Below, in pieces: positions 1 through 7,269 of a DNA stretch of 64,000 nucleotides (the first letter of the stretch is position 1; every line of letters begins with the position of its first letter). The position numbers were made by a program, and so were the translations under genes. The notes under the pieces were generated by a model that searched no databases, was not told where the DNA came from, and worked only from the letters and a program-made list of their open reading frames with translations. The stretch spans positions 46,216-110,215 of the forward strand of contig JAUXAG010000009.1 in assembly GCA_030614915.1 (NCBI GenBank). The letters are read 5' to 3'. This DNA comes from Actinomycetes bacterium (lineage in GTDB: Bacteria > Planctomycetota > Phycisphaerae > JAACET01).

Positions 1-1233
1 CTGACAGTCCAGAATCGCAGTCGCGTCAATGTAAGTGACCGTGCCGTTTGTCTTGCCGGTGTAAGTCGGCCCACAGACCGACGTTCGGAGAGAAACACCA
101 TTACGCCGTTTGGAAACCATCTCCAGGACGTAGAATATAGACTGGATCAGGATCCCCTGATCTGCGGTCTGTACCGGTGCAGCCACGTTGACGATCTGTG
201 CTAGGTTGGCCATCTTGACAACATCCGCGTGGCGGAGAAAGCTGTTCAGAAAGCCCGCCACTACCAGCGTGTCTTCCAGGTTGAAAACCTCCTCCAGTAA
301 GTGAGGGGCAAATTTGCCCTGCCCATTACCGTCCATGTCCTTGTACCAGACGTTCCATTCATCCATGCAGATTGACACGCGTCTGTTGCTGCGGCGGCGA
401 GTTTGGACGAAGTGGCACACTGTATCCAGTTCCTCAATCTGCCTGTCGATTGAATTCGTAATAGCCAGAAAGTCTTCTGTATCATCCCCTGCAGGTTGTG
501 CGTAGCGGTGCGCGCTCAAGTAATCGACCGCGTCACCGCAGTATTCCAGAACGACTCGATCCCACTCCAAGTAGGAAGGCATGGTGATGTTGGATGAACC
601 GCAGACTATCAGTTCAATGCTGGGATCGGTGTCCTTCATCATCTTGGCGGCCTGCTGAGCCCGAATTGCGTACTGCGGTGCCGGAATGTGGCCAAGCTGC
701 CACTCACCGTCCATTTCGTTGCCCAGGCACCAGAGCTTGACACCGTACGGCTCGGCCGAGCCATTGGCAGTACGCAGATCGGAGTACCTCGTACCCGACG
801 GACAATTACAATACTCCACCCAATTCCGGGCTTCTTCCGGGCTTCCTGTGCCTAGGTTTACCGTCAGCATCGGATCCCAGTGGAGCTTACGGCAGAGCTT
901 GATAAACTCGTCAGTGCCGAACGCGTTTGGCTCTAAGCTGTTCCAGGTCAGGTCTCTCAACATCGGCCGGTCTTCACGTGGTCCCACACCGTCCTGCCAG
1001 TGGTAGCCGCTGGCAAAGTTCCCCCCGGGATACCTCATAACCGGCATCTTCAGCCGTGCCAGAACCTGCCGGAGGTCCTCACGCAAACCGTCTTCGTCAG
1101 CTTGAGGGTTCTCCGGATCGTATACCCCCTGATAGACAGCTCGGCCAAGGTGCTCCAGGAATCCTCCGAAGATTCTCTCATCCACCTTTCCTATCTGAAA
1201 CTCGCTATGTAGATGTACAGTTGTCGACTTCAT
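1..1233 (-). CDS. Alpha-L-arabinofuranosidase, GH51 family (3' end outside window)
   Basis: The reading frame is open for 411 codons from ATG at 1233 to the window edge, so the C-terminus is missing. An AAGGAAG Shine-Dalgarno lies upstream of the start. The N-terminus has the GH51 signature IFGGFLEHLGRAVY. The acid/base region reads WCLGNEMDG (Glu173) and the nucleophile region MDEWNVWY (Glu292), at almost the same positions as in the well-studied Geobacillus enzyme (175 and 294). GH51 enzymes release terminal alpha-L-arabinofuranosyl residues from arabinan or arabinoxylan by a retaining mechanism. No signal peptide is visible, so it probably acts in the cytoplasm on imported oligosaccharides. 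It is transcribed divergently from hgcA. The family assignment is firm; the exact substrate is not known. Confidence 0.93.
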   Translation of the reverse strand, partial: MKSTTVHLHSEFQIGKVDERIFGGFLEHLGRAVYQGVYDPENPQADEDGLREDLRQVLARLKMPVMRYPGGNFASGYHWQDGVGPREDRPMLRDLTWNSLEPNAFGTDEFIKLCRKLHWDPMLTVNLGTGSPEEARNWVEYCNCPSGTRYSDLRTANGSAEPYGVKLWCLGNEMDGEWQLGHIPAPQYAIRAQQAAKMMKDTDPSIELIVCGSSNITMPSYLEWDRVVLEYCGDAVDYLSAHRYAQPAGDDTEDFLAITNSIDRQIEELDTVCHFVQTRRRSNRRVSICMDEWNVWYKDMDGNGQGKFAPHLLEEVFNLEDTLVVAGFLNSFLRHADVVKMANLAQIVNVAAPVQTADQGILIQSIFYVLEMVSKRRNGVSLRTSVCGPTYTGKTNGTVTYIDATAILDCQ

Positions 1234-1575
1234 CCGCCGCTTCCTTTTTCTAACTGGGATTTCCCATATAGACGCTTAGAAAACATAAATTCCTTCCTAC
1301 GGCATCGATAATTTTGCCCAAATCATCTTGAGCAATCAAGAATTTTGTTGTCGAGGCGGTTTTCGTAAAAATGTCGATAATAACACGGCTTGGGATGCCT
1401 CGACTCTGCTTTCAACCATAGGCTTCTCCAAATCAGAAGAGCAAAACTGGCTTGAATTGCCTCTATAAGCTTTATACTATCAAATCAGTCTCAGATGCGT
1501 CACTTGAATATGGGAAATCCGGGCGTATATGCCATTATACCATAGACTGGCGGTGGTAGAGGAAAACCGCAAAGA
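1234..1575. promoter_or_regulatory. AT-rich divergent spacer with 13-bp inverted repeat
   Basis: This spacer of about 340 nt separates the divergent GH51 and hgcA genes and contains no convincing gene. A perfect 13-bp inverted pair lies at 1257-1269 and 1508-1520 (GGATTTCCCATAT and its complement), and both arms are followed inward by a GACGC. The pair could be two operator sites serving the divergent promoters, or the ends of a decayed element. I could not assign a clear sigma-70 promoter to either gene. Confidence 0.45.
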
Positions 1576-1665
1576 ATTATTGGGAGTCTATTTTGCCCAG
1601 CCACAACGATCATATCATCACGGAGGCCTCCGCCAGCGGTGCGTCCAGCAGCTGCTGCGGGGTTC
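1576..1665 (-). pseudogene. Relic of the 3' end of a PP2C/SpoIIE phosphatase gene
   Basis: Read on the minus strand, this stretch is homologous to the last 25-30 codons of the intact phosphatase gene at 3188-4387. The best part aligns at 43 of 50 columns (1576-1625 against 3187-3235). It keeps the terminal motif LRDDM.VVA but carries a 1-nt insertion that destroys the downstream frame. Similarity fades out near 1665, next to the hgcA start. It is either the stump of a former tandem paralogue or a duplication left by insertion of hgcAB. The homology is visible directly; the history is inferred. Confidence 0.7.
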
Positions 1666-1676
1666 AAGAGGGCGAT

Positions 1677-2741
1677 ATGGGCAATGGGGGGCTCAAGGGT
1701 TCTGAGCCCTGGATGAGGGGCTATGTGGACACCGCGGCCGGGCCAATACCTTGCGTGGCCACTGCTCTGAGCTTTGCGGACCGTCTCGGCTCGGCAAAGG
1801 CCCGCTGGGGAATCAAGCGGATGCGCTATACAGTGGAACCGGGGTTGTATGCTGTGGGGCAGCCGACGGCTGAATCGGTGGTACTGGTCACAGCCAACTA
1901 CAAAATGAGTTTCGATAGGCTCAGGTCACAATTGGCTCGGATTGATGCCTGGATTATGGTCCTGGATACCAAGGGGATCAACGTCTGGTGTGCTGCGGGG
2001 AAGGGCACCTTTGGCACCGAAGAGATCATAGAGCGGGTCAGAGCTGTTGAGTTGGAAAAAATTGTTTCGCACCGTAGGCTAATCTTGCCGCAATTGGCCG
2101 GGCCCGGCGTTAGTGCTCACGAGGTGAAATCTGGCTGCGGATTTGACGTGGTCTATGGTCCCATTCGAGCGGAGGATTTGCCGGAATTTCTGGCAGCGGG
2201 GATGAAGGCCACGGCCCAGATGCGAAAAGTGCGCTTTAATCTCGCTGACCGGGTGGTGTTGATTCCGATGGAGTTGAGAATGTCAGCTAAGTATCTGCTA
2301 GCCGTTGCCCTTGGACTGTTCCTGCTGGGGGGGCTCGGCACCGATGGTTATTCTTGGGATCGGGGTATGGTAATTGCACTTCGAAGTGTACTGATTTTGG
2401 TAGGAGGTTATTTGGTAGGAGCGGCCGTACCTGTGTTGTTGCTGCCCTGGCTTCCGGGGCGGGCGTTTTCGATAAAAGGTCTATGGGTCGGACTGGCTGG
2501 GGGGCTGGCAGTACTTGGTTACTCTTTAAATAATCCAGGCGTTTTCGCCAGCCGACTTAGTGTAGCAGGGTGGTTTTTTATGTTGGTGGCGATGGCCAGC
2601 TTTTTGATGATGAACTTTACGGGAGCTTCGACCTATACTTCGCTTTCGGGTGTGCGGCGGGAGGTGCGAACCGCAGGGCCGATCCAGGCTCTCTGTGGGC
2701 TCTTGGGATTGGGACTATGGGTAGCTGAAAGATTTGCGTGA
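1677..2741 (+). CDS. hgcA: Corrinoid membrane protein HgcA (mercury methylation)
   Basis: HgcA carries a corrinoid cofactor and transfers a methyl group to Hg(II), giving methylmercury; HgcB reduces it. The hallmark cap-helix motif NVWCAAGK is present, with the cobalt-ligand Cys at residue 105 of this start. The N-terminal domain (about residues 10-190) has the typical GYVDTAAGP, RWGI, VEPGLYAVG and VTANYK.SFD segments. The C-terminal part (about 200-354) has about five hydrophobic helices and the conserved MNFTG.STYTSLSGV stretch. The frame is open back to a TTG at 1593, but that part overlaps the phosphatase relic, so ATG 1677 with AGAGGG 5 nt upstream is preferred (354 aa). hgcB follows after 46 nt. 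The family call is very secure because this motif is diagnostic; methylating activity itself is not shown by sequence. Confidence 0.95.
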   Translation: MGNGGLKGSEPWMRGYVDTAAGPIPCVATALSFADRLGSAKARWGIKRMRYTVEPGLYAVGQPTAESVVLVTANYKMSFDRLRSQLARIDAWIMVLDTKGINVWCAAGKGTFGTEEIIERVRAVELEKIVSHRRLILPQLAGPGVSAHEVKSGCGFDVVYGPIRAEDLPEFLAAGMKATAQMRKVRFNLADRVVLIPMELRMSAKYLLAVALGLFLLGGLGTDGYSWDRGMVIALRSVLILVGGYLVGAAVPVLLLPWLPGRAFSIKGLWVGLAGGLAVLGYSLNNPGVFASRLSVAGWFFMLVAMASFLMMNFTGASTYTSLSGVRREVRTAGPIQALCGLLGLGLWVAERFA

Positions 2742-2748
2742 AGGGAAG

Positions 2749-2774
2749 CCCCAGGATAAACCCCCGAGATAAAC
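2749..2774. repeat. Imperfect 13-bp tandem repeat in the hgcA-hgcB spacer
   Basis: CCCCAGGATAAAC at 2749-2761 is followed by a second copy with two mismatches (CCCCGAGATAAAC). On the minus strand the first copy equals the GTTTATCCTGGGG arm of the hairpin repeats seen near 55.3 kb and 60.15 kb. Confidence 0.5.
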
Positions 2775-2787
2775 GAGGAGTACTGTT

Positions 2788-3126
2788 ATGCCTGAGTTGA
2801 GATATTTGGCGAACGTGGTTACCCTGGCGTTGGACGAGGAAAAATGCGTGGGCTGCGGGAGGTGCCTCGAAGTTTGCCCGCACGAGGTGTTTGTGTTGGA
2901 GGCCGGAAAGGCCCAGATTGTGGATCGCGACGGGTGCATGGAATGTGGGGCCTGTGCGAGAAACTGCCCCACTGAAGCGGTGGCGGTGGAGGCTGGAGTG
3001 GGTTGTGCGGCAGCAGTGATCAGTGGAGCCTTGCGGGGAACCGAGTCCGAATGCGGGTGCGGAGGGCCAGAGGAGTCGAGCTGCTGTAGGCAGTCCGAAG
3101 ACCCCCAAGGCAAGGATGGGGATTAA
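2788..3126 (+). CDS. hgcB: Ferredoxin HgcB (mercury methylation)
   Basis: This 112-residue protein has two [4Fe-4S] ferredoxin motifs, CVGCGRCLEVCP (Cys20, 23, 26, 30) and CMECGACARNCP (Cys50, 53, 56, 60). They are followed by the HgcB-typical GVGCA segment (Cys73) and a cysteine-rich tail with CGCGG and a vicinal SSCC pair. HgcB is thought to pass electrons to the HgcA corrinoid and may hand over Hg(II) through its C-terminal cysteines. ATG 2788 has a strong GAGGAG site. Position directly downstream of hgcA fixes the assignment. The tail is longer and richer in cysteine than in the short HgcB forms I know. Confidence 0.94.
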   Translation: MPELRYLANVVTLALDEEKCVGCGRCLEVCPHEVFVLEAGKAQIVDRDGCMECGACARNCPTEAVAVEAGVGCAAAVISGALRGTESECGCGGPEESSCCRQSEDPQGKDGD

Positions 3127-3187
3127 ATATTAAAGATGGACGGCGCACTTTGAGCAATAGCCAAAGAGGGGAATAGAAACAGCTTGA

Positions 3188-4387
3188 TTATTGGGAGTCG
3201 ATTTGCAGGGCCACAACGGTCATATCATCGCGGAGCCTTCCGGGAGGGGTCAGTCCCGCCAGTTGCTGGGACAAGTTAGGCAGAAGGTCTTTTAGGTCCA
3301 GGTCGAGGATATCCAAAAAATCGGGAGAATAGGGATGCTCGCCGTCGTGGGCAACGGGGGCAAACAAGGCGTCCTCCAGGCCGTCAGAGTACATGAGCAG
3401 CTTATCGCCGGGAGCGAGGCGGTAGGAAGCGGACTCATAAATCTCGCCGGGCAGGACACCGAGCAGGGCGCCGGCCTGGCCGAGTTGGATGATGCTGCGG
3501 TCAGCCTTTATAAGCAGAGGATAAGGATGGCCGGCCCGGGCTACGTCGAGCTGCAAGCTGCGGGTATTCAGCGTGCAATAACAGGCAGTCGCAAACTGGC
3601 AGTGAGCGAGGTTCTGCTCGACAAGGTCCTGGTTGAGCAGGGTCAGGGATTCTTCGGGGTGAATGAGCTCGTATTTGTGGCCGACAATGCGTTTGGTCTG
3701 TAAGGCCCGTTTTATGAAAATGGTCAGCAGGGCAGCGGGCATGCCGTGTCCGACTACATCAACAATATAGAAACCGAGGGTCTGCTCATCCAGTCGAAAA
3801 ACGTCGTAGATGTCTCCGCTGACCCAACTGCAGGGCTGAAAGAGTATTTCGAAGCTGACCGGGGCCACGACAGGAATGGTGCGGGGTAAGAAATCCCTCT
3901 GTAAACGGCTGGCCAGGCGCATCTCTTCGTCCATCTCGCCGAGGTGCTGGGCAAGATTTGGCTGGCGACGATAAAAGGCGGAGAGCTCTTGTTCCAAGTG
4001 GCGGATGACGGAGCGGTGGGAGGCTATTGTGGAGAGGCGAGCCCAGATTTCCTCTGCCGAGTCGGTGGTGCTCATGCAAGTAAGGCCGTCGCTGCGAGAG
4101 ACGGATATAGGGCGGCCCTGATGCTCCTCGGGGAGCATGACCAGGCTGGCAATGTTGCGGGACTCCAGGCTGTCGAGCACCCGAGCCAATTCGGTCCATT
4201 GGCTGGGATTGATATCGCGGGCCGCGACGACGACGCCGTCGGCCTGGTCGAGCACCTGGCTGGAAGAGGCGGCGGTGGCCAAGTCGATGCGCTCTACCTG
4301 GAATTCTTGTCGGGCTAGGGCTGCCGAAAGTGCGTCCGGCAGAGGGTGATCTTCAGCGATGACTACGATATTGGCTACAGTGGACAT
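3188..4387 (-). CDS. PP2C/SpoIIE-type protein phosphatase with degenerate receiver domain
   Basis: Residues about 5-120 resemble a response-regulator receiver: the acidic pair Glu12-Asp13 is there, but strand 3 (GVVVAAR) lacks the phosphoacceptor Asp and the usual Lys is not evident, so phosphorelay through this domain is doubtful. A helical linker (about 125-165) leads to a PP2C/SpoIIE domain with the metal-binding motifs SGDIYDVF (Asp192, Asp195) and DVVGHGMPAALLT (Asp210), ending in RLRDDMTVVAL. Such proteins dephosphorylate anti-sigma antagonists or similar partners in partner-switching pathways; no partner gene is in the window. The 3' end of this gene is partly duplicated upstream of hgcA. 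Confidence 0.88.
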   Translation of the reverse strand: MSTVANIVVIAEDHPLPDALSAALARQEFQVERIDLATAASSSQVLDQADGVVVAARDINPSQWTELARVLDSLESRNIASLVMLPEEHQGRPISVSRSDGLTCMSTTDSAEEIWARLSTIASHRSVIRHLEQELSAFYRRQPNLAQHLGEMDEEMRLASRLQRDFLPRTIPVVAPVSFEILFQPCSWVSGDIYDVFRLDEQTLGFYIVDVVGHGMPAALLTIFIKRALQTKRIVGHKYELIHPEESLTLLNQDLVEQNLAHCQFATACYCTLNTRSLQLDVARAGHPYPLLIKADRSIIQLGQAGALLGVLPGEIYESASYRLAPGDKLLMYSDGLEDALFAPVAHDGEHPYSPDFLDILDLDLKDLLPNLSQQLAGLTPPGRLRDDMTVVALQIDSQ

Positions 4388-4476
4388 ATCTACACCGAGT
4401 CAGCAACGGAGTTTGGGCGGGACGAGCAGTATCTTCCCGCGCGGTGAGGTGCTCTAACCGCTGTGCACTCAGTGTG

Positions 4477-4986
4477 TTATTCGGTCCCTTTGTCCAAGGC
4501 CTTTAGCAACTCCGGGCAGAAGCTTATGGCCGCGCCGGGTTTTATCCGCAGACGGCGGGCGGTGCCCGCAGGGACCTCGAGGGCATACTTGGCGGGCTTA
4601 TCGGACGGATACCTAGCCAGGCTGTGGTCGGCTTGCCCGGGCGAGTCAACAGCCATAGTGTGAAAGTTAATGAGGCATTTGTTGTGGTCGAAGAACAAGA
4701 CGTCCAGGGGGATTTTGCAACCCTTCATCCACATAGTTACTCTGCTCGGAGCGGGCAGGACAAAGAGCATTCCCCCATCGGGAGCCAGATGATCGCGACC
4801 CGCCAGACCTTGGCGTCGGCGCTGGAGGCTCTCGGCCAACTCCACGTGAAAAGAATGGCCGTTGATCTGGATCAGGAAGGTGGGAACGCTCTGGTCTTCT
4901 CGGCCGGGGCTCTGCGGCCCGGCGGCTGAATCACATCCGCTCAGAAAAACCGCCAACGCGCTCAGAATAAGGAGGAGGTTTTTCAC
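4477..4986 (-). CDS. DUF192 lipoprotein
   Basis: The frame opens at 5091, but a lipoprotein signal (KNLLLILSALAVFLSGC) begins right after GTG 4986, so that start is preferred (169 aa). The mature part matches the DUF192/COG1430 family: RRQGLAGRDHL, GGMLFVLP, MWMKGCKIPLDVLFFD and YALEVPAG. The family is a small beta-rich fold of unknown role, usually exported or envelope-bound. The Cys after the signal should be lipidated. The upstream region only weakly resembles a ribosome site, so the start is less certain than the family. Confidence 0.82.
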   Translation of the reverse strand: MKNLLLILSALAVFLSGCDSAAGPQSPGREDQSVPTFLIQINGHSFHVELAESLQRRRQGLAGRDHLAPDGGMLFVLPAPSRVTMWMKGCKIPLDVLFFDHNKCLINFHTMAVDSPGQADHSLARYPSDKPAKYALEVPAGTARRLRIKPGAAISFCPELLKALDKGTE

Positions 4987-5160
4987 TGAGCTGCCCCATA
5001 AAAACTGATCCAAGTTTAGTGAGAGTCCCAGCCGCGAAATGTTCTCCTGCCTCCTTCGTCTTTTCGGCGGTGGGGCCTCAGGCCAATCCATCTATTATAG
5101 AAGCCCCAGCACAGAAATTGCGAGCAATACCTTCATTTCTCTTGCAACCAACGTAGCTCT

Positions 5161-6375
5161 TCAACGGCGCGGCTTGTCGGCGTCCGCTGGAGCGATTGCT
5201 TGGCCATGCCGACGCTTTGGAGACACGCTCTTATCTGCGCCGCCTTGCACAAACAGCTCCTTCAGTTTAACTTTAACCTTGATATGATTATTATCTCGCA
5301 CGAGTGTCAGTTCCAACTCAGTCCCAGCAGGGCGAGACCAGAACCGGCTCAACGGAAGCACCCGGGAGTCAGTCCGCCATTTCGTGACGTCGAGATCACC
5401 TATTCTCCGCAGAACATCACCATTGCGGATACCAGCTTCCTGGGCCGGACTGTTCTCTGCCACGTGTGCTACGAGATGATCCCTCTTCATATTGGCCGGG
5501 ACAAAGACAGCTCCCAGCCGGTTGTATTGATACCTCGATGTTGGCTTTGGATTCGATCGGGTGTAGATACTTGCATTCTTGCCATCGATGATAATATCCA
5601 AACGAGTAAGGGAGAACAGGCCGAGTGTGGCTTGGTAGTTCGTGAACATGAGAGTTTTGACCGGCGCTGATTCTCTCACCGGTACATCCGTGAGAGAGAA
5701 CTTCCCAATGTTCAGACTATCGGCCCAGGCCTCCTCATAGACCCTGAGGCCTATGCCTGGCGTATACTCGGCTTGTACGCTCACGGGCTGATCTTTATGC
5801 TTATCACGCCATTGCTTCCATTGTTGCGGACTCAATTGAACTCCAAAGGGGCTGCCGGTATCGATGAGGATGGTTCCGTCTTTTCCGGAAGCCAAAGACA
5901 ATCTGATTTCGAGATAACGGGAATCTTGCTGTATCTTCCATTTTGTCCATGTATCTATATCCTCCGGAAAAGCCGTTAAGGTTGAGAGTCTTTTCGTGTC
6001 AGCAGCGATCCACACGATGTTGTCCCGTACGTCTGCCCACGCTAAGACTCCGTCCACCCCCGGATCGAGATAGTGGGGCAGATCAAAAACACGAAACCTA
6101 GCTTTGGTCATGGAATTGCCCAGTTCAAAACGGCATTCCTCGGCCCTGCCGAGTAGAACCTCGCCGGGGTCAGCTTTCGCATTCGCTGGCGGCTCCGTCA
6201 CCTTCAGCCCGAGGCGTTTGACTGTCCGGCGGAACAGAATACTGAACTCAGCGCCCGTATCAAAGCCAAGACGGACGGATTCGCCGTTGACTTTTGCGTC
6301 AATTATGAGCCTGTCGTTGTACGTCGAAGGCGTAGTGCAGCATAAATATAGAGTTAGAATGAGGAGCCGGCCCAT
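5161..6375 (-). CDS. Exported retropepsin-like aspartyl protease with C-terminal PDZ domain
   Basis: The 404-residue protein begins with a short hydrophobic signal (LLILTLYLCC). Two aspartyl-protease half-sites follow: FDTGAEFSILF near residue 40 and ILIDTGSPFGVQL near residue 170. They suggest a two-lobed or duplicated retropepsin fold. Residues about 280-390 form a PDZ domain (VAHVAENSPAQEAGIRNGD), as in many bacterial aspartyl protease-PDZ proteins of planctomycetes and Bacteroidetes. A likely role is periplasmic proteolysis or peptide sensing; the substrate is unknown. The start at ATG 6375 has GAAGGG about 10 nt upstream. The reading frame is intact. Confidence 0.82.
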   Translation of the reverse strand: MGRLLILTLYLCCTTPSTYNDRLIIDAKVNGESVRLGFDTGAEFSILFRRTVKRLGLKVTEPPANAKADPGEVLLGRAEECRFELGNSMTKARFRVFDLPHYLDPGVDGVLAWADVRDNIVWIAADTKRLSTLTAFPEDIDTWTKWKIQQDSRYLEIRLSLASGKDGTILIDTGSPFGVQLSPQQWKQWRDKHKDQPVSVQAEYTPGIGLRVYEEAWADSLNIGKFSLTDVPVRESAPVKTLMFTNYQATLGLFSLTRLDIIIDGKNASIYTRSNPKPTSRYQYNRLGAVFVPANMKRDHLVAHVAENSPAQEAGIRNGDVLRRIGDLDVTKWRTDSRVLPLSRFWSRPAGTELELTLVRDNNHIKVKVKLKELFVQGGADKSVSPKRRHGQAIAPADADKPRR

Positions 6376-6550
6376 AATTCACAATCCCTTCTCATATGGC
6401 GAACTAGTTATTCCACACAAAATCTCCGTTTGCCGGCTACGGACCAGCCCGAAATCATATATTTCAGCGCCCGGCTAGTCAAATGGGATTTGATGAACAC
6501 GTTGACGTAAACTACCTCTTCAGAGAGCACACGGCATAAGAATCCGCCGA

Positions 6551-6904
6551 TCATGCTTTCCGCTTATCCAGCCCTTTCATTAGGCCTGAGAGCATTTTAG
6601 CGATGACCTCAAGCTGATCTCGAAGCTCGTGAATTGCCATGTCCTCGATAAGACCTTTACGGCGGGCTAGTTCCAATAGCGGGATACATTCCTGCACAGA
6701 GCCACGAGCAATGATAAAGAAGTTCCTTCGGTCTGCTTTTGTGAACCTGCCATTGCCTTCGGCCAGATTTGTAGCAATCGAAAGCGCCGCCCTGTTCAGT
6801 TGATTGGCTAGGAAGTAGTAGCCCCGTGGAAACTGTTCGCTCAAAGAAGTGACCTGGTCGATGAAATCAACGGCTTTGCGCTACACGCCGAGGTTCTCGA
6901 ACAT
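6551..6904 (-). pseudogene. Four-helix bundle (S23/IVS-type) protein gene with in-frame amber codon
   Basis: From ATG 6904 the translation starts MFENLGV, then a TAG at 6881-6883 stands where family members usually have Tyr, and the frame continues RKAVDF..QVTS into the family core: LNRAALSIATNLAEGNGR, RNFFIIARGSVQEC, LRDQLEVIAKMLSGL. The family (also called S23 ribosomal or 23S intervening-sequence protein) forms small four-helix bundles of unclear function. Either the gene is inactivated by one substitution or translation restarts at ATG 6844, which would remove the first helix. A sequencing error is also possible. 89-bp repeats lie directly upstream. Confidence 0.8.
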
Positions 6905-6931
6905 GAAGGCCATTTTGCCCTCTTTCTTGAA

Positions 6932-7020
6932 CAGTCGAACAATAGAGCAGTAGACCACAGGCGAGCGGATCTCTTATCTTTCACCTGTTCTACTGTCACC
7001 TGTTCGCCTGTTCTATTTTT
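6932..7020. repeat. 89-bp palindromic repeat, copy 1
   Basis: Direct copy of 7085-7173 with 6 mismatches in 89 nt. Each copy has internal symmetry: AATAGAGCAG near one end against CTGTTCTATT at the other, and GGCGAGC against GTTCGCC inside. It lies between the four-helix-bundle gene and tRNA-Pro and encodes nothing obvious. It resembles a REP/MITE-like dispersed element. Confidence 0.85.
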
Positions 7021-7084
7021 CGAGCCCTTTGGGCGAGGATCCCTTTGGGAAACCAACGAACTCCCGGCAATCAACCCGCTTGAT

Positions 7085-7173
7085 CAGTCGAATAATAGAG
7101 CAGTAGACCGCAGGCGAGCGGCTCTCTTGTCTTTCACCTGTTCTACTGTCACCTGCTCGCCTGCTCTATTTTT
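7085..7173. repeat. 89-bp palindromic repeat, copy 2
   Basis: Second copy of the element at 6932-7020, about 93% identical. Here the terminal arms AATAGAGCAG and CTGCTCTATT are perfectly complementary, and GCAGGCGAGC pairs with GCTCGCCTGC. The 64-nt segment between the copies has two short CCCTTTGGG hairpins. Confidence 0.85.
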
Positions 7174-7194
7174 TGCCCGGCAGTGGGCAAAAAA

Positions 7195-7269
7195 TCGGAG
7201 CGAGAGGATTTGAACCTCCGACCTCTGCGTCCCGAACGCAGCGCTCTAGCCAAGCTGAGCTACGCTCCG
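7195..7269 (-). tRNA. tRNA-Pro(CGG)
   Basis: The minus strand folds as a cloverleaf: acceptor arm CGGAGCG/CGCTCCG with discriminator A, D-arm GTAGCTCAGCTTGGCTAGAGC, anticodon stem CTGCG/CGCAG with loop TTCGGGA (anticodon CGG), and T-arm GGAGGTTCAAATCCTC. CCA is not encoded. It reads proline codon CCG. Confidence 0.95.

Noticed and set aside
3188..4387. PP2C phosphatase as a dedicated regulator of hgcAB
   Set aside because: It is convergent with hgcB and only linked by the 3'-end duplication; no sequence evidence ties it to mercury control.
6330..6362. dif-like sequence near the skew switch (GTGCAGCATAAATATAGAG)
   Set aside because: It lacks the two inverted 11-bp XerCD arms and lies in the signal-peptide coding part of the aspartyl protease gene.
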